Assembly (NCBI RefSeq): GCF_009754905.2
Contig: NZ_CP066775.1
Span: forward strand, 1,488,001 to 1,552,000
From: Mucilaginibacter ginkgonis
GTDB taxonomy: Bacteria; Bacteroidota; Bacteroidia; Sphingobacteriales; Sphingobacteriaceae
DNA length: 64,000 nucleotides
Direction: 5' to 3'
Shown here: positions 27,367-35,503 of the stretch, piece by piece
Position numbering within the stretch: the stretch's first letter is position 1
Layout of the letters: each line of letters opens with the position of its first letter
Notes under the pieces: model-generated
The model's input: only the letters and a program-made list of their open reading frames with translations
Databases searched by the model: none
What the model was told of the DNA's origin: nothing
Made by a program: the position numbers and the translations under genes

Positions 27367-28815
27367 TCAATTCTCAATCAGTTTAGTATACAAGGCTTCT
27401 GCCATATCAATGATCATACTTACCCTTTTTAATAGTTTGTTAACGGAGTCCTTATCTACATTGAAATTGTCTACATAACGAGCAGCAGAATAAGCAGATT
27501 GTAAAAGCTTGAAAAGGCAGATATCTTCAGCCACATTGTAATCAAAAACATTTTTAAAGTCGTCCGTAAATATCTGTGTAATCCGCAGCATCCTCGCCAG
27601 GTTATGAATGCTTATTCGATACCCGAGGCATAGTCTAATAATAACGCTCAATGCATTTTCAACCGCCTGATGTATAAGGAACAGGCTAAGGTTATAGTTC
27701 CCCTCCTCGTAACATCGTTGAGCGGCTTCAAAAAACGACTTCCCTTGCATACCCCAGCGTTTCCACGTTTCTTCCGTTGTTTTAGTGGTAAGTTCGTTAA
27801 CGAAATTCTTCACAGCAGGTATAACGAAGTCCTTAGATTGATAAGCGATCTGACGATTTAGTAGAGCATTGTAAAAAAAATTGTTCTCGCCATTTATTGC
27901 CCTTATAAACGCGTCGAATTTATGCACTAATGCGCAAACATCTATCATAGGTTTGCATAAATCTTCGATCCTGTTTACCAGTTCATGTTCAGTTGTTTTA
28001 TTATTCTCACTAACTAAAATTAAAAGGTAATATGCCTCAGGTCTTGGATATGTTCCTAAATGAATAATGAGATCTACATTTTCAATACTGGAAACAATCT
28101 TATCTGTCAGCTTTTCCAGTCCGGCCAATTCTGCAATTGTTGGTACAATATTGAATGAGCAATTGGTTTGATAAATTACTAAGTTGTTTTCTGTTCTGCC
28201 ATTTGCTTCTTTTAGATCATTATTTCTAGTAATGGTGTCTTTTTTTAATGTTAGTGTGATTTCCCTTTGCCTGATCACCCATGACGCTTCATACAACTTC
28301 TGAATGCTTTCATAAACCCAGATGAAATCTGCAACGCTCAGCGATTCATCAATACTTGAAGTGGATAGAGCTATCTCGAGCCATTCATGCAATTGGTCAT
28401 TATAATCATCCAAAGGTCTTTCTAGTACTTGTAAGATAACCTCGTACGGATTGGCAAGTCCCTTAAAATCAAGAATGCCAGGGTAGTGAATCCATTCCCT
28501 TCGTTCCTGTTCGATCTGATCTTCTATTTTTAAATAAATACGGTCTTTCAATAACCGGAACCGCTTGGTTTTTGAGAATAAAAAAACGGCCTCCAGTAAT
28601 TTTATGGTTATCTCATAAGTGAACAACACATTCGCCGGGCCGCTGCGGCCATCTTCGAAAACTTCATCTGAAAGCAAATATTTTCTCCATATTGCCAAGG
28701 CTTTTAAATGTCCCGGCAACCAATCAGATGAAAAAAACTGGGCTATAACTGATAATGGGTCTGCTTTGTCGTTAACATCCAAAAATTTGAGATAGTAGTT
28801 TTGATGCAGGTTCAT
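27367..28815 (-). CDS. Nucleotidyltransferase-like and HEPN-domain protein
   Basis: A 482-residue protein from the ATG at 28815 (14 more residues from an upstream start are possible). The N-terminal 200 residues are mostly helical and unrecognised. The middle (about 225-320, VDLIIHLGTYPRPEAYYLLILV) looks like a nucleotidyltransferase-type alpha/beta domain. The C-terminal about 100 residues are HEPN-like (YNLSLFLIHQAVENALSVIIRL, then HNLARMLRI). MNT/HEPN arrangements are frequent in toxin-antitoxin and Bacteroidota element proteins. Function is not known; the domain calls are from pattern only. Confidence 0.65.
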   Translation of the reverse strand: MNLHQNYYLKFLDVNDKADPLSVIAQFFSSDWLPGHLKALAIWRKYLLSDEVFEDGRSGPANVLFTYEITIKLLEAVFLFSKTKRFRLLKDRIYLKIEDQIEQERREWIHYPGILDFKGLANPYEVILQVLERPLDDYNDQLHEWLEIALSTSSIDESLSVADFIWVYESIQKLYEASWVIRQREITLTLKKDTITRNNDLKEANGRTENNLVIYQTNCSFNIVPTIAELAGLEKLTDKIVSSIENVDLIIHLGTYPRPEAYYLLILVSENNKTTEHELVNRIEDLCKPMIDVCALVHKFDAFIRAINGENNFFYNALLNRQIAYQSKDFVIPAVKNFVNELTTKTTEETWKRWGMQGKSFFEAAQRCYEEGNYNLSLFLIHQAVENALSVIIRLCLGYRISIHNLARMLRITQIFTDDFKNVFDYNVAEDICLFKLLQSAYSAARYVDNFNVDKDSVNKLLKRVSMIIDMAEALYTKLIEN

Positions 28816-29025
28816 ATGGCAATCATTAACACTGACGCTTATCCGGCAGGTAGACAAATGACCGCATTACCAATAATGTACCGAACTATAAATGATTGTT
28901 TTTTACAATAAGAAAGTTGTAATTTATAATTTGCATGATCTAAGAATTCGGAAGTGACTAATCTTAATTTTTAAAAATGCCTAAATATAAGTCTGCTATT
29001 ATTAATAGTTGATTTTGCAAGTCTT

Positions 29026-30198
29026 ATGCTGCCATTAACATTATTTAATTCTATTGTTGAAGTAGGTGCTATCCAAGGAATAGTTATGGGACTGGTTTTG
29101 TATCGTCTGCCAGTGAAAGATCCTAGTAAAAAACACCTCTCTTTAATACTCTTTACGCTGGCGCTCCTAAATTTTAAGATACTTCTGCATACACTTGGTT
29201 TATGGAATTCTCATTTATTCCATTTTTTTCCATTAGCAATTGATACAACCTTACCGCCACTGCTGTATTTGTATATATGCTTAATTACAGCACAAGAAAT
29301 AGCTTGTAAAAAGATTCTGCTTTACTTTATTCCTACGCTAATTTTTATGGCCTATGCAATATTAGTTTATGTATGGATAATCCCTGTAACGGATATTAGA
29401 CATAAAGACATTTTAGCTAACAAATTTTTCTTTAACCAAATAAAAAGCCTGGAAGATTTTGTTGCCGTTATATCTGCTGTTTTTTATTGGCTGTTTGGGT
29501 TTAAACGTATCCATAATTACAGGAAATGGTTGTTTGATACACAGTCTGATAGTCGTTTGCAGGAGTTAACCTGGCTTAAGAACCTTTTAATCATGTCTGC
29601 AATAATGATTTTGGGCTTAATTACAGTTGTTTTGATCGAAGATATTTTTACGAGCGGACCGCACTCTTTTTTAACTATTGAGATTTTTTATACGTATTTA
29701 ACATTAACTATTTATTACCTGTCTTTAAAAGGCTATTCATTGTACAGTTTTTCTAACCCTGTCAATTTAATTGCTGATAAGATAAAGTTGCGCCAGTTTT
29801 CTGATATAACAGCGGATGAATATTCGGATGATTTGACCTTAAACACCGAAGACAAAGCCTATTTGACCATCAAGGAATCCATACTATACAGTATGAACGT
29901 CGAAAAGATTTATCTAAACCAAGAACTTAATATAAAGCAAATGGCTCAGCATGTAGGATATCCGGTGGCAATGGTATCTGCGGTAATTAATAAAAGCTTA
30001 GGCGTTAACTTTCGTAATATGGTCAATCAGTACCGAATAAAGGAGTTTAAAGAGCGCTCAATAAATCCCCCTATGCATCTTTCCTTATTCGGTATAGCCT
30101 TAGAGTGTGGTTTTAATTCGGAGCCCAGCTTTTTTAGAATTTTCAAACAGGAAACAGGATTATCCCCTAGCGATTACATAAAAAATCATAAGATATAA
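29026..30198 (+). CDS. AraC-type regulator with a seven-helix membrane domain
   Basis: A 390-residue protein. Residues about 5-245 contain roughly seven hydrophobic helices; residues about 285-388 form an AraC DNA-binding domain with two helix-turn-helices (IKQMAQHVGYPVAMVSAVINK, and FGIALECGFNSEPSFFRIFKQETGLSPSDY). Such membrane-bound AraC regulators are common in Bacteroidota, where they may sense a membrane or extracellular signal. The secreted peptidase gene 75 bp downstream is a plausible target. Confidence 0.9.
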   Translation: MLPLTLFNSIVEVGAIQGIVMGLVLYRLPVKDPSKKHLSLILFTLALLNFKILLHTLGLWNSHLFHFFPLAIDTTLPPLLYLYICLITAQEIACKKILLYFIPTLIFMAYAILVYVWIIPVTDIRHKDILANKFFFNQIKSLEDFVAVISAVFYWLFGFKRIHNYRKWLFDTQSDSRLQELTWLKNLLIMSAIMILGLITVVLIEDIFTSGPHSFLTIEIFYTYLTLTIYYLSLKGYSLYSFSNPVNLIADKIKLRQFSDITADEYSDDLTLNTEDKAYLTIKESILYSMNVEKIYLNQELNIKQMAQHVGYPVAMVSAVINKSLGVNFRNMVNQYRIKEFKERSINPPMHLSLFGIALECGFNSEPSFFRIFKQETGLSPSDYIKNHKI

Positions 30199-30272
30199 TT
30201 TATTCACACTCAAAACGTGTTTTGAGTGGCCCAGAATGCTATTACAAGCTTGTTTTGAATTAAAAACAGAAC

Positions 30273-31067
30273 ATGAAAAAAAGCATTCTTTTACCGACCA
30301 TCACTACAGCAATTGTATTTACTACTTATACATTTGCCGCAACCGCGCTAATTGATTTACCCAAACATAGCTTTCCGAAACAAGACAGTATTTTTCTAAA
30401 AACTCACTGGCAGCAAATGGGCGGATTTGAACAGGAAACGCCGGATCATTTAAGGCTTGGATGCTGGAGTACCGCATTTGCGCAGATTGTATATTACCAC
30501 CGTTTGAAACCTTTTGGGCATGTTAGTTATACATCCAGTCACGGTTACGTGATTAACGAAGATATAGACAGTTCAAAAATTGATCTTGCAAAATTGTCTA
30601 TGCAGATAGATAAAGTCACACCAACCGCCAATATCGATGCCTTAGCAAAGTATAATTACTATGCCGCATTAGCAGTCAACAAAGATTTTGGAACAGATAA
30701 TTATATGCATAAGTTAGCATCATCAGGTTTGCTTGAACAGCATTACAAAATAAGAGTTAGCCGCTACATTTCATGGAATCATATTCTACCTTATTCATCG
30801 GGGAAACTGGAGCGCATTGTAATGCAAGAAATCAGTTCAAAAAGGCCATTGTTTCTGCACTTTGCCAACCTAAAGGATTTTGGGCATTCTGTGGTTATTG
30901 ACGGTTATAAGCAAATTAATGATCGGTTTTTTGTTCATTTAAATCAGGGGCAAGGCGGCCCGCAAGATGGCTGGTACGATTTTGATGAAGATTTATTACA
31001 TAAAGGCGACCGCAATTTAAGGGTTATTTATACAATCAGGCCAATGCCAAAATCACAGTTGCACTAA
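30273..31067 (+). CDS. Secreted papain-like cysteine peptidase (C10/C39-like)
   Basis: A 264-residue protein with a signal peptide (about 1-24). The catalytic Cys is in RLGCWSTAFAQIVYYHRLKPFG (about residues 67-88) and the His in KDFGHSVVIDGY, followed by HLNQGQGGPQDGWYDFD, matching the streptopain-like pattern of a Cys, a His and an Asn/Gln-rich last strand. It lacks the large pro-domain of streptopain, so it is not a classical C10 enzyme. It is exported from the cytoplasm; the substrate is unknown. It follows the AraC-type membrane regulator. Confidence 0.72.
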   Translation: MKKSILLPTITTAIVFTTYTFAATALIDLPKHSFPKQDSIFLKTHWQQMGGFEQETPDHLRLGCWSTAFAQIVYYHRLKPFGHVSYTSSHGYVINEDIDSSKIDLAKLSMQIDKVTPTANIDALAKYNYYAALAVNKDFGTDNYMHKLASSGLLEQHYKIRVSRYISWNHILPYSSGKLERIVMQEISSKRPLFLHFANLKDFGHSVVIDGYKQINDRFFVHLNQGQGGPQDGWYDFDEDLLHKGDRNLRVIYTIRPMPKSQLH

Positions 31068-31111
31068 CAAGAGTAAAAGACAATCGAGTCGCTTTCCTTA
31101 CGAATAAAGGT

Positions 31112-31142
31112 TTTGTACATTTACGCTAATCAGCTACATTTG
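31112..31142 (+). promoter_or_regulatory. Promoter of the Xre gene, nearly leaderless
   Basis: TTTG at 31112-31115, 19-bp spacer, TACATTTG at 31135-31142. Both boxes match the Bacteroidota consensus. The predicted start of RNA coincides with the ATG at 31147, so translation would be leaderless or close to it. Confidence 0.75.
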
Positions 31143-31146
31143 AATT

Positions 31147-31548
31147 ATGTCAGAGACAACCTTACACATCGGAAGAAAGATCAGCAAGATACGCGAGCTT
31201 AAAGGAATCAAGCAGGAAACGTTGGCGACCCTAATGGGCGTGAGTCAGCAAGCGATTTCCAAGATCGAGCAAAGTGCGGAAGTTGAAGATTTGGCATTAA
31301 GTAAAATCGCGGACGCATTAGGAGTAACACCAGATGCAATTAAGAATTTTAGTGAAGATGGTATTGTTAATTATTTCAATACTTTCAATGACAATAGCCA
31401 AAATCATGGAGCCGTTGGTTCCCAAAATTTTAACTGTACTTTCAATCCTTTAGATCGACTGTTGGAGCTATTTGAAGAGAATAAAAAGCTTTATGAACAG
31501 CTTTTAGCAAGCGAGCGTGAGAAAGTTGAAATTCTTAAGAATAAATAA
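31147..31548 (+). CDS. Xre-family regulator with coiled-coil tail
   Basis: A 133-residue protein: N-terminal HTH (about 7-63, KISKIRELKGIKQETLATLMGVSQQAISKIEQ), a linker rich in Asn/Gln, and a C-terminal coiled coil (about 95-130). This form is widespread in Bacteroidota and often autoregulated. A strong promoter precedes it. The palindromes at 31589-31644 lie just downstream, before the RRM gene, and may be operators for it. Confidence 0.9.
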   Translation: MSETTLHIGRKISKIRELKGIKQETLATLMGVSQQAISKIEQSAEVEDLALSKIADALGVTPDAIKNFSEDGIVNYFNTFNDNSQNHGAVGSQNFNCTFNPLDRLLELFEENKKLYEQLLASEREKVEILKNK

Positions 31549-31588
31549 TCCTTTCTTGATTGTCAAGTTATACTGCAAAGTTCAATTA

Positions 31589-31644
31589 TTAGAAATGCAT
31601 ATCTGCATTTCTAAGTTTCTGCATTTACAGAAATGTTCATTTCT
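31589..31644. promoter_or_regulatory. Cluster of overlapping palindromes of AGAAATG units
   Basis: TTAGAAATGCA-TATC-TGCATTTCTAA (31589-31614) is a perfect 11-bp inverted pair. It is followed by TTTCTG-CATTTA-CAGAAA (31616-31633) and AGAAATG-TT-CATTTCT (31629-31644). The cluster is upstream of the promoter at 31676, so it would act as DNA, possibly as operators. Confidence 0.6.
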
Positions 31645-31675
31645 ATAAATACACAAATCAAGTATTCTGCAATTC

Positions 31676-31683
31676 TACATTTG
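31676..31683 (+). promoter_or_regulatory. -7 box of the RRM gene
   Basis: TACATTTG fits TAnnTTTG exactly and lies 17 bp before the ATG at 31700. No clear -33 TTTG is seen, which may mean that an activator is needed. Confidence 0.55.
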
Positions 31684-31699
31684 TATATAATTCGAGATA

Positions 31700-32047
31700 A
31701 TGGTTAAATTATTTGTCGGCGGTTTCCCGCTTGACATAGACGAAATAGGTCTCGCGAAACTTTTCGCAATACATGGTTATATAGAGACAATAAAAATTGT
31801 CCGGGATAAAAAGACGCGCTTATGCAAAGGCTATGCCTTTATCGAAATGAAAGACAGCCCGGGGGCAGAATCTGCTGTTGAGTATTTGGATAATTATATA
31901 ATTAGCGGCAAAGCTCTAACCGTTAAAATTAGTGAGACACTTCAAGAGGTTTCTCAACCAAAATATGTTCCGGTTCAAAAAAGATCGTTTCAAATCTCCG
32001 AAAAGGCTAACGAAGTAGTAAGAAAGAAACGGCCACGACGGGCTTAG
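31700..32047 (+). CDS. RRM-type RNA-binding protein
   Basis: A 115-residue protein with one RNA recognition motif. RNP2 is KLFVGGF (about 3-9) and RNP1 is KGYAFIEM (about 43-50), with the aromatic Phe/Tyr positions kept. A basic C-terminal tail (KKRPRRA) may add RNA binding. Bacterial RRM proteins of this kind resemble cold-shock RNA chaperones in cyanobacteria and Bacteroidota. It converges with the relaxase gene, 23 bp apart. Confidence 0.93.
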   Translation: MVKLFVGGFPLDIDEIGLAKLFAIHGYIETIKIVRDKKTRLCKGYAFIEMKDSPGAESAVEYLDNYIISGKALTVKISETLQEVSQPKYVPVQKRSFQISEKANEVVRKKRPRRA

Positions 32048-32070
32048 ATTTTTATAATTTTTTAAATTGG

Positions 32071-33330
32071 TCAACCCAGCCTGTGACCTTTCTTCTTCTT
32101 TTTCCTGCGTTTAAACTCGTTTACCTGCGCGTTATCCAAATCAGCAGCATGGTGATCAAGGCCGAGCAGATCGCTGATAAGATCGCTACGAGATAAACCC
32201 TGACAATCCACCTGCTGCCTGTCCTGCTGTTGAGCAGATAAGCGTTCCGAAAGTCCTCCTCCGTTTTCTTTAACTTGAACACGATCAATTCCGTTGCTTG
32301 ATTTGTTTCCTTCAGCCTGCCTGCTGTCAGCGCGATATACATTTCCGTTTTTGACCGGTAAATATCCAGTGCTTTGCTGTACATCCTTTCTATTTCCGGC
32401 AGCAACTTCCTGATCTGCAAAAGCTCTGAGGGTTGTTCGGCTGGTTGATCGGATGTTGCCTTTTCGTTCTGTATTTGCGGATTGTCCGGCATTTCTGGTT
32501 TGCCCTGTTATACTGTACTCACCTCCGGCTCTTGTTCTAACATTTGCCTGGTGTATTGCTGTGCGATCTCTTTCTTGTTCATAACTGATATTGTTTTTGA
32601 TGGCCTGCCACTTGTAAGCATTACCCAAATGGGCACCTTTAAACTGCATACCCTTATACCCGTAAGATATACCGCTTACAAATCCTGTGCTGGCCTGGTT
32701 AAATAATAAGTTCACTTGTTTTGCTTCCAGCAGTCTGATCAATTCATTAGCTGAATTAATATTCTGGTTTAAGGCTTCTTTAACGATCTCCTGAAGTTGT
32801 ATCTTTACCGATGGCAAACTCGTCCGCTTCATCATTTCCCATTCATCCTTGGTCATTGCACTTTCCTTAGATTGTTTGCTCGAAATGACCTCGGTCAATC
32901 CAAACTGCTTTTCAAGGCTTCGTAATACCTGTTCGCTACGCTGGTAGTCTTTGCTGTCAGACACTACTGTTCCGTCATAGCCTATGCGGTTGACCAGTAT
33001 ATGCAAATGGGGATGCTCTGCATCAAAGTGCCGGAAGATTACATGCTGGTTCTGAACAAATCCCATTTTGTTCAGATATTCATTTGCAATATTGTTCATT
33101 TGTTCATCGTTCAGATCTTCAGACGGCGGAAAGTTGATCGAGGTATGGTAAAAGTATTTTTGCAGGTTGGGACGCATAACCCTGACCAAAGCTACTTCTG
33201 CCATGATAGAATGCTCGTTGCCCGATGTAAAAGTCGAATCGAGAATTTTAGCGACATCCCTATCGACCTTTTGTAGATTGTAGCGTAAAGCACTGCGGAA
33301 CCCCTTTCCTTTTACCTGGTCGCCTGTCAT
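32071..33330 (-). CDS. Relaxase (mobilization nuclease, MOBP/MobA type)
   Basis: Nicks oriT and leads the transferred strand. In the 419-residue protein the metal-binding motif is HFDAEHPHLHIL (His at about 101, 108 and 110), and a His in YHTSINF lies near 72. The catalytic Tyr is probably in the first 40 residues (FRSALRYNLQ). Residues after about 260 are low-complexity, basic and probably disordered, and are encoded by the same DNA as a second gene in another frame (32121-32492). It overlaps the mobC stop by four bases, so the two are co-translated. Confidence 0.9.
   Translation of the reverse strand: MTGDQVKGKGFRSALRYNLQKVDRDVAKILDSTFTSGNEHSIMAEVALVRVMRPNLQKYFYHTSINFPPSEDLNDEQMNNIANEYLNKMGFVQNQHVIFRHFDAEHPHLHILVNRIGYDGTVVSDSKDYQRSEQVLRSLEKQFGLTEVISSKQSKESAMTKDEWEMMKRTSLPSVKIQLQEIVKEALNQNINSANELIRLLEAKQVNLLFNQASTGFVSGISYGYKGMQFKGAHLGNAYKWQAIKNNISYEQERDRTAIHQANVRTRAGGEYSITGQTRNAGQSANTERKGNIRSTSRTTLRAFADQEVAAGNRKDVQQSTGYLPVKNGNVYRADSRQAEGNKSSNGIDRVQVKENGGGLSERLSAQQQDRQQVDCQGLSRSDLISDLLGLDHHAADLDNAQVNEFKRRKKKKKGHRLG
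32121..32492 (-). CDS. Membrane-anchored protein nested in the relaxase gene
   Basis: A 123-residue frame on the same strand lies fully inside the 3' third of the relaxase gene. Its product is protein-like: a polar N-terminus (1-25), a long amphipathic, coiled-coil-like helix (about 25-90, LLQIRKLLPEIERMYSKALD), then one clear membrane helix (about 97-119, VYLVAILSAICSALITMLLIWI) and RR end. The relaxase protein in the same DNA is low-complexity, which suggests the nested frame is the constrained one. A role in mobilization or membrane docking is inferred. ATG at 32492; a weak AGGG is 10 bp upstream. Confidence 0.6.
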   Translation of the reverse strand: MPDNPQIQNEKATSDQPAEQPSELLQIRKLLPEIERMYSKALDIYRSKTEMYIALTAGRLKETNQATELIVFKLKKTEEDFRNAYLLNSRTGSRWIVRVYLVAILSAICSALITMLLIWITRR

Positions 33331-33662
33331 TGCATTAATGCTTTTAACACATCCTGCAAGGTCTTCAGAAGCATTGTAAGGATGTTAAGATAAGCAGGTG
33401 ACAACTTGCCTGCATGCAACTGCTTTACAGCCTGGTTCAGGTTGATACCGATCATGTGCAGTTCCCGGTAAACTGCCGCATTTAGCGGGGATAGTTTGAC
33501 CATCGGGAATCTGCCGGTAAATGCTTTCTGCCTGATCCAGTTTGCGGGTGAAATGCCTGATGCTTCCGCAAAGGAATTCACCTTTTTGTTCTCTGCCTCA
33601 GTCAGCCGGATGTTCACCTGAACCACCCGCTTTTCTTCTTCTTGTAATGCTGGTCTTCCCAT
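33327..33662 (-). CDS. MobC-type relaxosome accessory protein
   Basis: A 111-residue ribbon-helix-helix-type protein. The N-terminal VQVNIRLTEAENKKVNSFAEASGISPANWIRQKAF segment is the MobC/ParG-like DNA-binding core; the C-terminal helix (about 75-110) matches the MobC domain that opens DNA near oriT. Stop and relaxase start overlap by four bases. It is next to the inverted repeat at 33706-33750, the probable oriT. Confidence 0.9.
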   Translation of the reverse strand: MGRPALQEEEKRVVQVNIRLTEAENKKVNSFAEASGISPANWIRQKAFTGRFPMVKLSPLNAAVYRELHMIGINLNQAVKQLHAGKLSPAYLNILTMLLKTLQDVLKALMQ

Positions 33663-33705
33663 GAGATGTACATTTAAACGAAGTGTAAAATGGTACTGCC
33701 TCCGA

Positions 33706-33750
33706 ATGGAGCAAGCCGTTTAAGCGTAGCGAAAACATGGCTTGCTCCAT
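33706..33750. other. Candidate origin of transfer
   Basis: A perfect 12-bp inverted repeat ATGGAGCAAGCC / GGCTTGCTCCAT with a 21-base loop lies 44 bp upstream of mobC, the place where oriT is usually found in mobilizable elements. It could alternatively be a terminator of the HTH gene (no T run is seen) or an operator of the mob operon. No nick site is assigned. Confidence 0.55.
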
Positions 33751-33765
33751 ATCAAAAGGACAGAA

Positions 33766-34056
33766 TTATTTACTGAAACTGATCCGTTTGCTTTTGACTT
33801 CTCCCCGTAAAACTTTCATGATATCCTCGTAACTGTAATAGAGGATACCGCCGATTTTGGTGAATGGGATAGTACCGTTATCCCTTAATGTCTGGAGGGT
33901 ATTGTTGGAGATTTTAAGCAGGTTCTTGACCTGGTAACTCTTTAAAAACTTTCGCGGTTCTTCTGCCGATCCGCCGCTGATTAGGGCTTTAATCTGGCCA
34001 AGCAGTCGTTCGCCGAACTCTTGCAAATCTTCCCTGGTGATAATTTCTGTTGCCAT
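33766..34056 (-). CDS. Excisionase-like helix-turn-helix protein
   Basis: A 96-residue protein. The C-terminal half (about 40-90, YQVKNLLKISNNTLQTLRDNGTIPFTKIGGILYYSYEDIMKVL) is a winged MerR/Xis-type DNA-binding domain of the kind found next to mobilization genes in Bacteroidota. N-terminal residues are helical. It may regulate excision or the mob genes. It precedes the mob operon on the same strand, with the candidate oriT in between. Confidence 0.88.
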   Translation of the reverse strand: MATEIITREDLQEFGERLLGQIKALISGGSAEEPRKFLKSYQVKNLLKISNNTLQTLRDNGTIPFTKIGGILYYSYEDIMKVLRGEVKSKRISFSK

Positions 34057-34192
34057 AGCTTTTCAAATTTGTTAAACATTTTAATAGCAGATAAGCAAAA
34101 TGTGAACTCATATTAGCTTATCCCAATGCATCCGGATAATAGAAGCCTCCCTTTGATACAAAATTGAGTGAAAGAAATTGGAATTTAATCCG

Positions 34193-34225
34193 ATATAGTC
34201 CGAGTCGGAGTGAGAAAAACTATAT
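34193..34225. promoter_or_regulatory. Palindromes upstream of the RES operon
   Basis: TCCGA-G-TCGGA (34199-34209) is nested within ATATAGT / ACTATAT (34193-34225). This lies about 90 bp before the RES gene and may be an operator or hairpin of the operon's leader. Confidence 0.4.
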
Positions 34226-34316
34226 TAAGTATCGGCTCCAATTTAAATATCATATATAAGAAATGTAAGTTGATTCAATTTATACGTACTTTACAAGTGC
34301 AATCTTTATCACTTTT

Positions 34317-35435
34317 ATGAGAATTGAAAATTTTTTAAGCGATTCAATATTTGACTTACCTATTAAACAACCCCCCAAACAAGATTTTAAACAATTTCTA
34401 TTTCGACAGCTTGATATATTTATTCAGAAATTAGAAGAAACACAAATTAGCGAGTCTTCATTTGACACTTTGGAGCACTACCCCATTGCACGTATCTTAC
34501 AACGGCAACTCCATTTTATAGGCAAGATCAAAGAGACAGTTAATGCTTATTATAATGGTAAGCCCTCTGAAGCCTACGCTCACTTATCTGAAGGCTTAGT
34601 AAATCCTAATAAAGACTTCAACGAGGTTCTGCATTTCAAAACTTACCTACCTAAGGAAAACTTTTACCGTATACGAATACACAAAGAAAACTATCCGATA
34701 CCAGTTAACAGTTTTTTTCATATTCCATTCGAAAAAAGAGGATTAGTTAAAACACAACGTTTTAGTATTCCAGGATTCCCTTCTTTATATATTGGTTCAT
34801 CTTTATATGTCTGCTGGGAGGAGATGAATCGGCCTAATATCAACGATTTTCAGGCCGTCCGTTTGAGCCTTACAAGTTCCTTGAAAGTATTAGATCTATC
34901 TCCACCACCAAATGTAAACACTATTTCTTCCGAAAGACGCTATCACTACTTAATGATATGGCCGCTTGTAATGGCCTGCTCTGTTCAAATTCGTAACCAT
35001 AAGGATACTTTTAAGCCAGAATATATAGTTCCTCAGTTGTTGCTGCAATGGGTGAGGGAAAAAGAAGACATAGATGGTATAGCTTACCAAACGACACATA
35101 TAGATTTCAGAAATAATATATCTAAAGGTGACTTTTTCAACCTTGTTTTGCCTGTCAAGGATAACAGGGCAAGGGGGTTATGCAGCCATTTAAAATCAAA
35201 ATTTGTTATGACTAACGCTACTTCGATTCAACTAAGCCAATGTAGTAACAGTGGGCGTCATTATACACTTCTTCAAAGTGAACTGGAATCGCTTAATGCA
35301 CGAGCGCACAAAATTGAAGTAATACCAGGAAAATCTAGCTTTTATGGGTTATCAGTTCTTGGGGAACTTGAAAGGACTTTAAACTATTCAGAAGAACAAC
35401 CGATTGGCATAGAGCAGGATGAATTAGCGGATTGA
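34317..35435 (+). CDS. RES-domain protein (NAD+-degrading toxin family relative)
   Basis: A 372-residue protein. The N-terminal 110 residues are helical. Residues about 114-300 match the RES fold: FYRIRIHKENYPIP, then FSIPGFPSLYIGSSLYVCWEEM, where RES proteins carry the G-PxLYxA-xxxxAxxE pattern. Known RES toxins cut NAD+ and pair with a Xre antitoxin; here no Xre gene is adjacent, and the protein is twice the usual length. First gene of a four-gene plus-strand block. I cannot show that the active-site residues are all kept. Confidence 0.72.
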   Translation: MRIENFLSDSIFDLPIKQPPKQDFKQFLFRQLDIFIQKLEETQISESSFDTLEHYPIARILQRQLHFIGKIKETVNAYYNGKPSEAYAHLSEGLVNPNKDFNEVLHFKTYLPKENFYRIRIHKENYPIPVNSFFHIPFEKRGLVKTQRFSIPGFPSLYIGSSLYVCWEEMNRPNINDFQAVRLSLTSSLKVLDLSPPPNVNTISSERRYHYLMIWPLVMACSVQIRNHKDTFKPEYIVPQLLLQWVREKEDIDGIAYQTTHIDFRNNISKGDFFNLVLPVKDNRARGLCSHLKSKFVMTNATSIQLSQCSNSGRHYTLLQSELESLNARAHKIEVIPGKSSFYGLSVLGELERTLNYSEEQPIGIEQDELAD

Positions 35436-35503
35436 CCGTTGATTCAATACAACATAAAACACGTGTCAAGATTTTTATTGTATGATGATTAGAATACAAT
35501 TAG

